Source: Gliomastix tumulicola
Lineage: Eukaryota > Ascomycota > Sordariomycetes > Hypocreales > Bionectriaceae
Direction: 5' to 3'
DNA: 64,000 nt
Assembly: GCA_001599755.1 (NCBI GenBank)
Contig: BCHX01000001.1
Coordinates: 744,001 to 808,000 of the forward strand
Shown here: positions 31,591 to 42,781 of the stretch, piece by piece
Layout of the letters: the number at the start of each line of letters is the position of its first letter
Numbering within the stretch: position 1 is the stretch's first letter
Notes under the pieces: generated by a model
Databases searched by the model: none
Told to the model about the DNA's origin: nothing
The model's input: only the letters and a program-made list of their open reading frames with translations
Program-made: the position numbers and the translations under genes

Positions 31591-32178
31591 TTAAACCCCA
31601 GACCTTCTCAAGCGACCCATGAACTTCTCATCCTGCATCTCTTTCAGGTCAACTCCAAATAGCGACGCGTACATGGGGGCCAAGTGGTGAGGTCCGCAAG
31701 GCCGAGCATCCCCGCTGGCCCGTCGTTTATCGATGAAGCTCTGCAGCAACGCTCGAGTGACCTCGTTGAATGTCTTTTCTTTGAGATGCTCGACGAGTGA
31801 GCCGAGGCTGCCGCCGCCCATTTCCTCCCCTTCATTGTCGTAGTATATGTCTGCAGGAATCACGGAACTCAAACCGTGCTCATTGAGGTCGACGTCCACG
31901 ATGGCGGCTTTGATCATGGCGGCTTCTCCGGGGCTGAAATAAGGAAGACTGAGATAATGTTCATCGGTGGTTGCGTTGATGCGACGTAAGGCGTTAGGGT
32001 CTTTGGTAATATTTAGGAAGTCGTGAAGGAGCACGCGGAACTTGTAGCCGAGAGTCGAATCCGAGGCAATGGCTGTGGTGGTTTTGAGGACAGGGGTGCT
32101 GAGTGCTGGAGCAAGGGTTGATCGTGAGCCCGTGCCGGAAGCCTCGCCAGCACGCTGCTTCTTCTTTCCTTTGCCCAT
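31591..32178 (-). CDS. Unknown protein, convergent paralogue
   Basis: Intronless from the ATG at 32178, 195 residues (the open frame extends further upstream only with non-ATG codons). A Lys-rich start (MGKGKKKQRAGEASG) and Ser/Thr linker are followed by a helical domain: YKFRVLLHDFLNI, TTDEHYLSLPYFSP, a variable middle with DIYYDNEGEEMGGG, then LLQSFIDKRRASGDARPCGP and HHLAPMYASLFGVDLKEMQ. It shares two sequence blocks in order with the protein at 31023-31490, and the 3' ends are 100 bp apart, so this is a tail-to-tail duplicated pair. No known family. Confidence 0.65.
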   Translation of the reverse strand: MGKGKKKQRAGEASGTGSRSTLAPALSTPVLKTTTAIASDSTLGYKFRVLLHDFLNITKDPNALRRINATTDEHYLSLPYFSPGEAAMIKAAIVDVDLNEHGLSSVIPADIYYDNEGEEMGGGSLGSLVEHLKEKTFNEVTRALLQSFIDKRRASGDARPCGPHHLAPMYASLFGVDLKEMQDEKFMGRLRRSGV

Positions 32179-32711
32179 GATTGACGCAAGAGCCACGGTA
32201 GCTTTGTTGTTTTCAATGAGGCGAGATTTGGTGATGTGCTTTCATGGCTGGGTTACAGGCTGCTTGGATATTGACATATAATTTTTAGACAAGAACTGTG
32301 AACCTTATACCAGATGAAGCCCCCAGCCTTCCCACCAGTCCGCATCCAGCCACCAGAGAAAATTTGGCTGGCCAGACTACCTTATACCACGCAGTGGCTG
32401 CCATGCACGGGATATTCGAAGCTCATGCAACTGACAACCTCAAGGTTTGATTCTACGTCGGATCTTTCCGCCAGACCCACAATGACGACCATGCCGAAGC
32501 AAGTTAGCCTTTGTTTCTCGAATCTCTGGGTGGGTGGGGCCGGACCCTGTCATTATTCACGTCGCGTGCCTCGTCGCGTCTAAGTTAAAAGCCCCCGACT
32601 TCTCCCAACTTGTCCACCCACTCTCAAATTCTGTACATATTCTGTTTCAAGCGTCACGTATGTGGCGGCTTCCCCTCAACCAGGTCACAGGTCACATCGG
32701 AGGAAACAGCC

Positions 32712-34346
32712 ATGGCGGACGATGAGTCGTCAGAGCCATTGTTGCCGCCCTTGAAGGGCATCCAACTGGAGGGGCCAGCTACCCGCCTTCGCAAACGCGC
32801 CCGTGAAGCGCATCCGCCTACGCTGACAACCTCAAGTGACCCTGCCGTCTTCTCCAGTGACGATGACCCGGATGTCACCAATTACGCGGAGGGGCGACGC
32901 AAGAAGCGCTACGTCGGGTCGTGGTTTCAGTACACGCCTGCTTCCTCCGACTCTGCCTTCAGCGAGGACCGGCCTTCGATGCCGGCTGCGAGGCCGAGCA
33001 GGGCCTTTGAGAGGAACCTCGACAGTGGCGTGTACCTGGCGAGCGATGGGGCAGAGAGCGACTCGTTCGAGTCGCTGGACATGCCCGTACGGGAGGTGCT
33101 CCCAAAGATCTCGGCGTCGGAGTGGGCATTGAGGGCCAAGATTGACGTGTGTCTGGACTCGGGCAAGGGGATTATTGACCACTCGAGCATGGATCTGGAG
33201 GAGCTTTCCGGGGAGACGGTCGCGCCGCTTTCTCAGTTCACTTACATCCCGAATGTCCAGAAGGGTGTCGCGTTCGTCCAAGAAGACCCCAAGCTCCAGC
33301 TGTTCCTGTACCACAACCTGCTCACGCGACTACCCGGGCCGCTCTTCGACGCCGTGCACCTAACCACCCTCTCTCTCCGCGGCAACCAGCTGACGGAGGT
33401 CCCTCAAGCGGTTTACAAGCTCCAGAACCTCCGGGAGCTCAACCTGTCCCAGAACCGCCTGCAGCACCTCCCCGTCGAGCTGCTGGATCTCCTGGACGTG
33501 GATGCGTCCCTCAAGAACCTGGTCATCTGGCCCAACCCATTATTTCGGCCTGCTGAGGACTTTGAGACACTTGAGTTCGACGATGCGGAAAGGCAGCGTA
33601 CAGGGAGGTATCTGAAGGCGCGTCAACCGCGGCGTCCAAGACCGGGGCCGAGCCACTCTCTGTTGCGAAGGTCGCAAGTGGGTTTTGTCGGCCACACCGT
33701 TCTTCCCGAGTCTCGTCTTATCGAACGGCGTGTGGGACGCTCTCCTATCCAGAGATCTAATGGCATGGGAAGGGTTATTTCGGAATTCACCCTGCCGACT
33801 GTGGACCCCGAATCTCTGACCCAAGAGCTGCTCCCAGTCGATAGACGCTGGAAGCCTCGGGTGGAGGAACCGGACTCTGAGAATCGGCCTGGGCAAGAGG
33901 GCACAGTTGACAAGTCAACAGCGGGAAGTCAAGTGCCTAGCCTTGTCGAGGCGGTCCTGAGACAGATCCAGAAGACCGAGCACCTCTCCGACATTATGGG
34001 ATATATTTCCCACGAGCTGCCTCACCTCTCGCAGCCGATTGAGCGTATCATCCGCCAGAAAGAAGCTGGAGGTATCATCTGCTCGCGATGCAGGAAGAGC
34101 ATCGTGGTACCTGTCGCCGAATGGATAGAATGGCGAGAGATCGCCACCCTCAGACGCGACTTGGAGAAGCCCAGAGAGAGCTTATCGTTCTACATCACGC
34201 CTCTGAGCGTGGCCCAGGATGAGAAATGGGTGCCGTTCTTGCACAGGGCGTGCTCTTCGCGGTGCAGGCCTCGCGAACATTACTCTGCGTGGGATGAACC
34301 CGAGGCAGACGAGGGCTGGCTGCCAGGGTCTGGAGGCGAGATGTGA
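32712..34346 (+). CDS. Leucine-rich-repeat protein with C-terminal Cys/His motif
   Basis: Intronless from ATG 32712, 544 residues. The N-terminal 150 residues are acidic and disordered. LRRs run from about residue 196 (LQLFLYHNLLTRLPGPLF, HLTTLSLRGNQLTEVPQAVY, NLRELNLSQNRLQHLPVEL), about three to four repeats, followed by a basic linker (PRRPRPGPS). The C-terminal part has CSRCRKSIVVPVAEW and later HRACSSRC, a C-x2-C plus H-x2-C-x3-C set that could bind one zinc. The layout of acidic N-terminus, short LRR block and Cys-bearing C-terminus recurs in a conserved single-copy fungal protein of unknown role as far as I recall. It is likely nuclear or cytosolic, with no signal peptide. Confidence 0.75.
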   Translation: MADDESSEPLLPPLKGIQLEGPATRLRKRAREAHPPTLTTSSDPAVFSSDDDPDVTNYAEGRRKKRYVGSWFQYTPASSDSAFSEDRPSMPAARPSRAFERNLDSGVYLASDGAESDSFESLDMPVREVLPKISASEWALRAKIDVCLDSGKGIIDHSSMDLEELSGETVAPLSQFTYIPNVQKGVAFVQEDPKLQLFLYHNLLTRLPGPLFDAVHLTTLSLRGNQLTEVPQAVYKLQNLRELNLSQNRLQHLPVELLDLLDVDASLKNLVIWPNPLFRPAEDFETLEFDDAERQRTGRYLKARQPRRPRPGPSHSLLRRSQVGFVGHTVLPESRLIERRVGRSPIQRSNGMGRVISEFTLPTVDPESLTQELLPVDRRWKPRVEEPDSENRPGQEGTVDKSTAGSQVPSLVEAVLRQIQKTEHLSDIMGYISHELPHLSQPIERIIRQKEAGGIICSRCRKSIVVPVAEWIEWREIATLRRDLEKPRESLSFYITPLSVAQDEKWVPFLHRACSSRCRPREHYSAWDEPEADEGWLPGSGGEM

Positions 34347-35131
34347 AGTTGTTTTGTGGGGTTTTATGGCAAGGTGTTGGGAGTGTGCTTAAATTTGGAA
34401 GCGAGCTAGATGCATCGGATTGATAGAATGTCAGATCGAATTTCTGTTCTATAAGTCATGCGCATTCTAAATACTTCCCATGCACTTTTTCCCTTACCAG
34501 TTGAATGCTGCCATTCATAGAACAGCTTGGCCAGGACCGTCTGTGGATTGCTTGAAGAGCCTGTCCATTTGACGGTGGCACGGGCTTTGTAGACGCTTCC
34601 GACCGCAAGAGGCATGCCGTTTGAGGCGGCTTGGGTCAGTGAAGCCAGCTGTCGTGATAGCCCGAGTCGTCATCATGCAGAAGCAGGCAGAAGGATCGGC
34701 TGTGCAGGTGTCAAAGTCACGAACTGCACCCTGAGACGCTAAGCCGAATCGGGATGATAGTCAACCCACCAAGATAACAAGGTCACTGGCTGACAGAGAA
34801 AGAAGAACTACCCGCTCGCATGTAACTGACCCATTTAGCTGGCATATTTGTGTCAGCCTCCCGCCGGGCAACCAACTTCTTTCTCCAAAGGTCATCTGCC
34901 ATCCTTCCCTTTGTGTCCCATCTTCAACAACCCAGCGATTGTGTTGTCCTTTGTACGCGATTTGTTTGTTCGCGTGTATAGACATGAGCCGGTTGTCCTG
35001 AATTGTTGTTTCTTTCCCCATTGTTCTAGAGACGCCCGACCCCAGGCTCGGCCACTGTCCCTCTGTTGATACGAGGGTTCCCGGGCCAAACAAGAAAACC
35101 CTCGACGGCCCCCCTTCGTTCTCCGAACAAG
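34347..35131. other. Intergenic region
   Basis: 3' flank of the LRR gene and 5' flank of the Ivy1-like gene. No other coding sequence is supported. Confidence 0.45.
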
Positions 35132-36556
35132 ATGACGCTCCCGTCAGCATCCCGTCCGGCCTCCCCGACGCCATCCAACCTCCCGCCTGTGCCGTCATCA
35201 CCAGTCTACTCCGTCGCGTCGACCGCTAACCCGATGGGCATGTCGACCTTCAACCTCCCGCTCCCGCCGCCGCCGCGACCGGCGCACGCGGTCCTCACCA
35301 AGGCGGACCTCGAGCGCTCGCAGGACGCGTACTCGGAGCTCCTGTCGACGGCAAAGGCGTACCGAGTCGCGCTGGCGTCTCTCTCGACGGCGGCGTCCAA
35401 CTTTGGCGCCGCGCTCGAGTCGTGCGCGCGGCTGAAGGAGGCGACGTCGGAGCCCGTGGGCCCGCTGACGGCGACGACGAACATGTCGGCGAGCTTCACG
35501 ACAAAGGGCTCGTGTACGGCCGACACGCTCCTCGCCGCGTCCGGGGTGCAGCACCTCGTTGCCAACCACCAGCAGATCCTATCCGAGACGGTGTACCGCT
35601 CCTTCGAAGTGCCACTGCTACACGACCTGGACAAGTGGCGGGCCGTTATCGACGACGAGGAGGAGACATACCAGCAGAAGATGAGGGCGCAGAGCAGGGA
35701 GATCAAGAGACTCGAGAAGGAAGGGATGAAGCTGCACAAGCAGAGGAAGCGGGACCTGGCCAACTTCAGGGCGCACCTCGTCGAGCTGACGACCAAGATC
35801 GACGGGCTCACGACGCTGCACAGCGACCACGCGCGCACCTTGCTCCGCGAGAGCCAGGAGACGAGCGGCAGGATCGTCGAGGCGAGCTGCAGCCTCGTGC
35901 GCGCCGAGGTCGACATCTTCGAGGGCCTCGCGAGGAAAGGGTGGACGGGCGGAGGGCTGGACGAGCTGCTCGACAAGGGGCAGGACCTCTTCGCGCCCGA
36001 GGACATCTCGGCCGCCGTGAGTGGCGCCCCCGCCGAGACGGCCAAGCTCTTCTCCATACTGCCGCCTAAGAGCATCCTCGCGGACTCGACCTCGGACGGG
36101 TCGCGGCCGGCCGGCCACCATGTTAGGAGCGACAGCCTGGACACGGGGCAGCAGTATCAGTCTCTTGCTGCGCTGGCTGAGGCGACGAGGGGTGCGGACA
36201 CGGAGAGCATCATGTCGGCGGAGCTGAGTAAGCCCAGGAATGCGCGGCCGTTCTCGCCGCAGCCGATACGGCGAAGGCCGACGGACGTGACGATCGACTC
36301 GTTTGGTGCCCCTACCCCGTTATCTGGCGACGAGTCCTCCCCGACCGAGACTGGTGAAGAGGACGCGATGCACCGCTCTAAGTTCAGGATGCCGTCGATC
36401 GACACCAATATTAAGGAGGAGGACGACGAGGCCGACGACGAGACGATTAGGGATCACGCGGACAGCAACGTGTGGAGAAGGAAGTCCTCGGGGCCGCCTA
36501 GAGGGCGGAGGTCTCCTGAGTTCATCACAGATGAAAGCTCCTCCAGCCCTAACTGA
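35132..36556 (+). CDS. ivy1: Ivy1-like phospholipid-binding (BAR-type) protein
   Basis: Intronless from ATG 35132, 474 residues. Residues 55-300 are almost wholly helical: LTKADLERSQDAYSELLSTA, YRVALASLSTAASNFGAALE, NHQQILSETVYRSFEVPLLH, QSREIKRLEKEGMKLHKQRK, SLVRAEVDIFEGLARKGW. This is the Ivy1 pattern, an inverse-BAR-like fold. Yeast Ivy1 sits on the vacuole, binds phospholipids and interacts with Ypt7 and Vps33. The N-terminal 50 residues are Pro/Ser-rich and the C-terminal 170 are disordered, with likely phosphorylation sites (RRRPTDVTIDSFGAPTPLSG). No signal peptide. Confidence 0.75.
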   Translation: MTLPSASRPASPTPSNLPPVPSSPVYSVASTANPMGMSTFNLPLPPPPRPAHAVLTKADLERSQDAYSELLSTAKAYRVALASLSTAASNFGAALESCARLKEATSEPVGPLTATTNMSASFTTKGSCTADTLLAASGVQHLVANHQQILSETVYRSFEVPLLHDLDKWRAVIDDEEETYQQKMRAQSREIKRLEKEGMKLHKQRKRDLANFRAHLVELTTKIDGLTTLHSDHARTLLRESQETSGRIVEASCSLVRAEVDIFEGLARKGWTGGGLDELLDKGQDLFAPEDISAAVSGAPAETAKLFSILPPKSILADSTSDGSRPAGHHVRSDSLDTGQQYQSLAALAEATRGADTESIMSAELSKPRNARPFSPQPIRRRPTDVTIDSFGAPTPLSGDESSPTETGEEDAMHRSKFRMPSIDTNIKEEDDEADDETIRDHADSNVWRRKSSGPPRGRRSPEFITDESSSSPN

Positions 36557-36978
36557 GCTGTGAGCTGGTTGTATCTCTTCATGTTTCTTCTACCGTCGGA
36601 CCTGCAGTTGCTGCGTGTCCGGCATGGTGTTCCATCCTACGCTTCTATGAGAGGCATTCAGCATAGATTTGTATAGACCTTCCACATAGTATAATGACCA
36701 AGCCCCACGAGCTGTATTTCTACAATAACAGTATCATATTGCCATTCTTTCTCTTGAAATTATGAGATGGCGTACCGTTACAAAAGGACCCCCTCGACCT
36801 GTTGCCAGAACGCCAGTGACCATGAACATGTTTCTCCTGAATTTGCAAATCCCCCCTGCTCAAGTGCGCCGAACAAATTTGGAGAGACCGCCTTCCCCCC
36901 GTATATAGGACTCATCGCCTGCTGGTAATATCGCTCCTATTGATACATGATTTGGCATTTCCATAAGCTTCTCCCCCC

Positions 36979-38346
36979 TCAATCCTCCTTCTCGTTGCTG
37001 TACACGTCTCCCTGGAAGAGTCGGAACGTGGCGTCGAGCCACCAGATCAGCTTCCAGTACAGACTGGCCTTCTTCCAGTCGAAATCGCCGTTGTCCGTCC
37101 GTGGCACCTCGTTGCCGATGATGCTGCCGCCGAACCACGCGAGGAAGGGGATGGCGGCGAGGAACCGCTGGATGAAGGACTGCTGCGGGCGTAGCGCCTG
37201 CTCCGCGGGGAGTAGGACGACGCGCCGGGCGGTCGGGATGTTGCGGCAGAAGCCATCGTCGGCTGCCTTCTGCGGGGGCTGGGCGCCCGTGGCACTGGCT
37301 GTTGCGTCGTTTTCGGTGGCGGTCGCGCTCGACATGGTGCCCGTCTCCATGGTTTGACTAGATACCTGGGAGTTGGACGGCGAGCCGTTCTGGAGGTCGT
37401 TGAGGCGGCTGTTGTAGGACGTAGGGAAGCTGCCAGACTTGGCTCGCGGCGTGCCGAAGGGGCCCTTTGACCGGCCCGTGGTGGCCTCGTCGTCGACGTC
37501 GGGGATCGCCTCGTCCTTAACGGGCGGAACTCCTCTGTACAGCTCGGCATGCACCAGGAAGCCCTGGATGCGCTGCGGACTCGCGTAGAGCGCGGCGTCG
37601 GCAGCCTCTGCGCACTCGAACGTGACCTTGACCCAGTGCTCCCCGCCATCGGCGTGGCTGACCATAGCGCGCTCATCGGCCGTCAGCTGCCTCCTGCGCG
37701 TCAGAGCCGTATCCCTCAGCGACGACTGGAACCGCCGCTGCGACGCCGGCGGCTGCCGCGCGTAGTCCTCGAGGATCGGCCCCGCCAGGCTCTCGTACCG
37801 CGCAATCGTCGCGTACTGCTGATCCGTGTCCCTGAACCCGCGCAGCATCACCTCGACGGGCTGGTGGTTGTGCTTCTTATTCTTCTGCTGCTGCTGCTTC
37901 TGTTGTTGTTGGGCTTGTTGCTGCGCAGTGGTGGCTGTTGTCGTCTGGTCTTCGGGGTCTTCGTCGTCGTCGGGCGACTGCTGGGAGCTCGTGGCGGCGG
38001 CGGCGGCGGCCTGCTTGCTGGTGACCCAGTCGCCGAAGATCTTGTCGGCGGCGGCGAGCGTCGGGTTCTCGCGGGCGGCGCGGGCGGCGGGCGTGCCTGT
38101 TCGTGAGCGCGAGCGGCGGGTTGATTTGCCGAAGGAGCCTGTCTCGGCGACTGTCCTGCGCGAGCGCGTGCTTCCGGCGACGCCGCCGTCTGGTCTGCAG
38201 GAGGAAGTTAGTGAGACGGCAATATCGAGGGGAGGAAAGGGAGGCGTCGCGTACGTGTTGAAGTACATCGCGTATGGTCTCTTGACGCCGTCCTCGCCGA
38301 TGTAGCACTCCTCGTCGGGGACGTTGTGGAGGATGAGCGGCGCCAT
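36979..38346 (-). CDS. nup53: Nucleoporin Nup53/Nup35-type (MPPN RRM)
   Basis: Exons complement 38255-38346 and 36979-38194, 435 residues; intron GTACGC to CTGCAG with a CTAAC branch, phase 2. The start (MAPLILHNVPDEECYIGEDG) and YAMYFNTPDGG are typical. After a long poly-Gln-containing linker comes the atypical RRM: VEVMLRGFRD, YATIARYESLAGPILEDYAR, HWVKVTFECAEAADAALYAS, IQGFLVHAELYRGVPP. Nup53 is an inner-ring nucleoporin that dimerises through this RRM and binds the pore membrane through its C-terminus. The end here, YWKLIWWLDATFRLFQGDVY, is the probable amphipathic membrane-binding helix. It is convergent with ivy1. Confidence 0.88.
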   Translation of the reverse strand: MAPLILHNVPDEECYIGEDGVKRPYAMYFNTYATPPFPPLDIAVSLTSSCRPDGGVAGSTRSRRTVAETGSFGKSTRRSRSRTGTPAARAARENPTLAAADKIFGDWVTSKQAAAAAATSSQQSPDDDEDPEDQTTTATTAQQQAQQQQKQQQQKNKKHNHQPVEVMLRGFRDTDQQYATIARYESLAGPILEDYARQPPASQRRFQSSLRDTALTRRRQLTADERAMVSHADGGEHWVKVTFECAEAADAALYASPQRIQGFLVHAELYRGVPPVKDEAIPDVDDEATTGRSKGPFGTPRAKSGSFPTSYNSRLNDLQNGSPSNSQVSSQTMETGTMSSATATENDATASATGAQPPQKAADDGFCRNIPTARRVVLLPAEQALRPQQSFIQRFLAAIPFLAWFGGSIIGNEVPRTDNGDFDWKKASLYWKLIWWLDATFRLFQGDVYSNEKED

Positions 38347-39309
38347 GGTGGGCTCGTGTGCTTCGCCAGGCGGATTTTAAATCGTAGGAACAGAAACGGC
38401 AGTCACTGGAACAGGCGCTCCTTCAGGTGAATTCTTCAAGCTGGACGGAAAGGCGGGCGATGGCGGTGTGAATGTTGGGCTGGACGTTTGGCAGGAAGTG
38501 GAAATTTGGCGGGTGAACTGGAAGCTGTCGCCCTTTTTTTCTGGGTCCCGTTTTGCTTGTCGGTGCCAGTTCTAGGTTGGGCCAGCAACGACAAAAGACA
38601 GCCAAGATATGAGCTGCACAATAACGAATCAGACGTATTGAGAGTATCCATTTACCAATGGAGGCATTGATAGGCAGCTTGAAGACATTCTGACAGAAAA
38701 TTGAAGAAATTCGGCGTCATTTGGTGGTGCAGTTAGCAGATGAGATGAATGTAGAAGCACTTTCACTCACATGTGATTAAGGCGGTGTTTCAAGTACCAG
38801 TACATCCGCTCCATAATAGCTGAGAGTGGGATCAGAAAAGTGGATATTTTCAGACCTATTATAAAACAGTAGATAGATACTCCAGGAGAATAGGTCTTTT
38901 TACTCTTATATACACCTACCTAGTTCACTAATTAATACTTATTCCCTTGTTTTTTTTTATATTATTAATATATTATATTTTTATTTATTTATATACTTTA
39001 TTTTCTCAGCTTTTACTTTATAGTACTAGTATTATACTCGTCGTGCCGTCTATCTAAAACTAAATTTAGCGGCATCTATCAACTCCACTACGACGCCTCA
39101 GTTCTTTACTTATGTCCGAGCACTGCCACTCTCCGCTGGAACCTTTGTTAAGAAATGTGATACGTGGATTATTAGGCGCCAATGATCTGGAGTCACCTGA
39201 CGAGAAGGAATCCCTGCGAAGCATGATCATCCGGCATGAATAAATAACTAACGCATTCAGCCATTCAAAGACGACCCTGCCTCGACACTTTCCCTCTCGT
39301 GGACGGACT
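38347..39309. other. Intergenic region with an AT-only patch
   Basis: The 5' flank of NUP53 grades into very AT-rich sequence at 38920-39065, including long stretches with only A and T (38951-39005). It marks the boundary between the conserved block to the left and the HET-gene island to the right. It could be a remnant of a RIP-mutated repeat. Confidence 0.5.
38930..39065. repeat. AT-rich patch, possible RIP-degraded remnant
   Basis: About 135 bp rich in TA and TTTA steps with almost no G or C, unlike the surrounding 50-60% GC sequence. In Pezizomycotina such islands usually come from repeat-induced point mutation of transposons. No recognisable element remains. Confidence 0.4.
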
Positions 39310-42300
39310 ATGGCATCAGACACGACTGACTTCAGAAAGGGAGAAGCTCCTCCGCACCCCCCTCCGTCTGGACCCAAGCGTGAACGGTGGTCCGGCTGGG
39401 CAGCGTGGGATCATTATTGCAGAGTACGCCAACAGGAGAGACGCTTGGATGCCATCCGTCAGTTCATTATACCGTCTATCAACTACTTTTATAGCTTAGA
39501 TGAAGAGAGTCTCCGGACCATTGGTGAGTCGATATTTCCGAGTATAAGCAGATCCCTGAAGTGTACTGAAACCTGGGGGTTCTTCTCATAGAGCTGCTGA
39601 ACTTGGACTTCCCAGAGCCTCCAGACTTGGACGACTGTCTCTGCGACACGGTTGACAATTATCTCCAAGATGTCTACCGCATAGTACTCAATATCGCCTT
39701 ACCACGAAACCTCGATGAGAGAACTAGGCGTGGCACCAGACAGACGACTCTAGGACGCTATCTTCAACCCTACAAGTCACTTGAGGTCTCAGCATCCAGC
39801 TCTCTCATACGCCTCATAGAAGTTCTACCCAGTGTTGACGAGAGCGAGCCAATCTTGACGAGGCTGTTTACGGCAGACTTGGACTCTGATGATCGTCCTC
39901 TCTATGAGGCCCTCTCCTACGCGTGGGGCGAAGCGTCTCAGGCGGGTGAGGGGCAGAAGTATCATATACACGTAAACGGCTACAAACGGGCTGTGACTCC
40001 GAATCTACATAGCGCTCTGTCCTCACTTCGGCATGCCCATCACCCCAAGACGTTGTGGGTCGACTCAATGTGCATCAATCAGGCTGACGACGACGAGCGA
40101 GGTCAGCAGGTCGAACTCATGGCTAGGATATATGTTGAGGCGCACAGGGTTCTGGTATATCTCGGCCCGTCAACACCTTCATCGGTTCACCTCTTCAGCA
40201 TATTACAGCAGCTCCTAGAAAACGCCGATGATCATGCTGGGGAAGAAAGACACCAAAACCACGAACGAGACCACGATCACGACGGAATGGGAGATCCAGA
40301 CTTCTGGAAGATTTGCCATGATGCTGGGCCAGATCTGATCGAGGGGCTCATCGAACTCTGCAGTAGAACGTGGTGGACAAGGGTCTGGGTTTTACAAGAA
40401 TACACCCTGAACAAACGTGACCCGGTCTTCTACTGCGGACGGCTTGAAATAGCCAACGCAGTCCTAGCCAAGAACTTCAGAAGGCTGTACAGCTGGGTAG
40501 AACATCGGAAGCGACATCACACTCCATTCAAGAGCTGCCCTTACCCGGCATGCAGCATGACGATCACTCTCAACAACGACGCCACACAGATTCAGGGTTG
40601 CGATATTGGAGGGGAAGGGGACGAGCAACAGATCGCGGAAGAGTGCGACGATCTCAAGTTGACGGGTCAAAAAGACGCAAGATACGTGTTTCCTAAGCAA
40701 GGGTCCTTTGAACGGGAGTGGTCCGCGTGGGGTCAGCGAGTCTGGAGAATCAACCACGTCCTCAGCTGGCGTAACTACTGTTCGACGGCCTCTTTGCCAA
40801 TCTTCTCGTCAATGGGTATGCAGGCTCAATGTACAACACCTCACGACGCCGTGTATGGCCTGCGCGAACTCATGGACCCCCTATTCCGGAGCCTCTTCCC
40901 ACCAGACTATACAATACCTCTTTCGACGCTGTTCACCCGTCTTGCAGTCTATGTCCTGGTGGCGGATATGAACACGAATATCTTTTGGTACTTCCCTCAC
41001 CGCCTCCGAGATCGACTATTGGAAGGTGACGCACAGTTCGAGACTAGGGAGGAGGCCGTCGTGCCTTCATGGGTACCTGACTTTACGAGACCACGCGCCC
41101 CGAGAGCCGCTGAGCCATTGCCATCTCATGCTGCGCTGGAGTCTGAGGATTGGGAGCTTAGCCCACACATATTCGACCGTGTGCTGTTCATGAGCGGGCT
41201 ACTACTTGACGAGATCGTTGAAGTATTCCCTCTGCCCTCCCACGACCCGTTCTTGCTTCTGCAACAGCTGTGGTATGTCGAGCGGTTATATATGGACCCT
41301 AACTATCTCCACATGGACGACGAGCAGCAGAGGGAGACCTTCAATGAGATGCTGACAGCCTTGAATGGCATAACTACATATCCGAGCATAGCTTGGGCGA
41401 CCAACGGTGTGGGCGGCCCTACCTTTGACGTTTCCATCGTCGAAATCCTCGGGGAACTCGCAGGGCTACAACCCTTGGTAGCTGAGTCTCTCCGGAGCTA
41501 TTTGGACAAGATCCCATCCATTGTTGATGTCATCTTGGACAAAGAGCAGCGGGATGATGAGGAATCAGCGGAGCGGGCTTACGAAGATGCGTCAGGTCTT
41601 GCACAAGCCGTTGGCGCTCTGAACATAGCAACAGGCGATTCTGGCGGTATTCCTACTAGTATGGACCGTAAAGGCTACATTCTACAGATAGGGAAGCGTC
41701 TCTTCGAGCTGGTCGACTTCCTGACCACGGCACCAGCCTGGACAGACTTTGTCGGCATATGCGCCTTTGACTATCATAACCTCCGCGCGCAGGTACTCCA
41801 TAGGGTCTGCATCGTATCGGCACAGAAAATTGCGGATCTCATAGGGCATATGCCCGACCATGAGTACTTGCGGGAGCGTCTTGGTCCTCGACAACGAACC
41901 TCGGAATGTGGCACTACACACGCGCCCGCTGTGTACGGGAGGTACCTGGAGGCCATTGAGAACGGTGTGTGCCACCCTCTCGAGACACACTTCAGAGAGG
42001 GTTTTGTGATAGACCTGGCGGCAAAGGTTCATGAGGCCATGGCGACCATGATTGGCTTGGAAGGAGATGCTGTTTTCAAAGCCGCGGATGGCCAGGTTGC
42101 TTCGCAAGAGGAAGAAGAAGAAGAAGAAGCGGAAAGGGAATCAGCTGAAAGGCCGCAGCACATCGCTTGCACGATTCCCGCTGCCTGGCTTAGTGACGCG
42201 TCAAGCGAGGGGTGGCAAGGCGAAGAAAGGTTGGCGTACAATGGAGATCTATCGTCTTTGGGCTTCCCGCACTTTGAGGACGGCTACCCTTTTGGTACCC

Positions 42301-42698
42301 TGAGACGGTGGCGGCAGCCCTCACGTCTGATCAAATACGACGTGCACATAGGCCTGCAGTGTGTCGTCGCTACACTCGCGGGGCGTGAGCTCTTCCTGAC
42401 CGAGACCGGGCTGGTCGGGCTGGCCGGAGTGGGTGTGGCTGGAGTCCAGGGAGGAGACGATATTTTCATGCTGCAAGGCATGTCTCACCTGCTTATTGCT
42501 AGGCTAGAGCCCTCGTCTGACCTTGGAGCTGCGAGGAAGAGCAGACGGGAGATGTCGACGAGAGGGATGAGAAGAGAGATCGTGGGCACCTCTACGGTGA
42601 AGGGTATTGATCCCAAGGACGGAGCGGTGGAGGGAGCTACCATCCCCTCCTGGTTTAAGCCTATTACGGGCGCCCGAGGACGTTATAGGTTCTACTAG
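39310..42698 (+). CDS. HET-domain protein, 1106 residues
   Basis: Exons 39310-39523 and 39592-42698; intron GTGAGT to CTCATAG, phase 1. The HET domain spans about residues 176-345 with all usual blocks: YEALSYAWGE, LWVDSMCINQADDDERGQQV, then WTRVWVLQEYTL. HET domains act in heterokaryon incompatibility: their activation leads to cell death when genetically different hyphae fuse. The long middle part contains several helical segments and a poly-Glu run near residue 913. The C-terminus has the frequent HET-protein ending TETGLVGLAGVGVAGVQGGD with an LIAR block. It is the first of four intact HET genes in 14 kb. Confidence 0.9.
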
Positions 42699-42728
42699 AT
42701 GTTTTGCAGTCATTTAATAGATGATATA

Positions 42729-42757
42729 CCAAGTGTTGCGAACCAACCAACACTTGG
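42729..42757. repeat. Perfect 9-bp inverted repeat after the first HET gene
   Basis: CCAAGTGTT, an 11-bp spacer, then AACACTTGG, 30 bp after the HET stop codon. It may form a hairpin. The same CCAAGTGTT word recurs at 49540-49548 and 53744-53752. Confidence 0.45.
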
Positions 42758-42781
42758 CCGCCCCCAAGGCCGACCAAGCGT

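Noticed and set aside
35206..36144. 312-codon minus-strand ORF
   Set aside because: Antisense shadow of the Ivy1-like gene; Ser/Cys/Leu-rich translation without family features.
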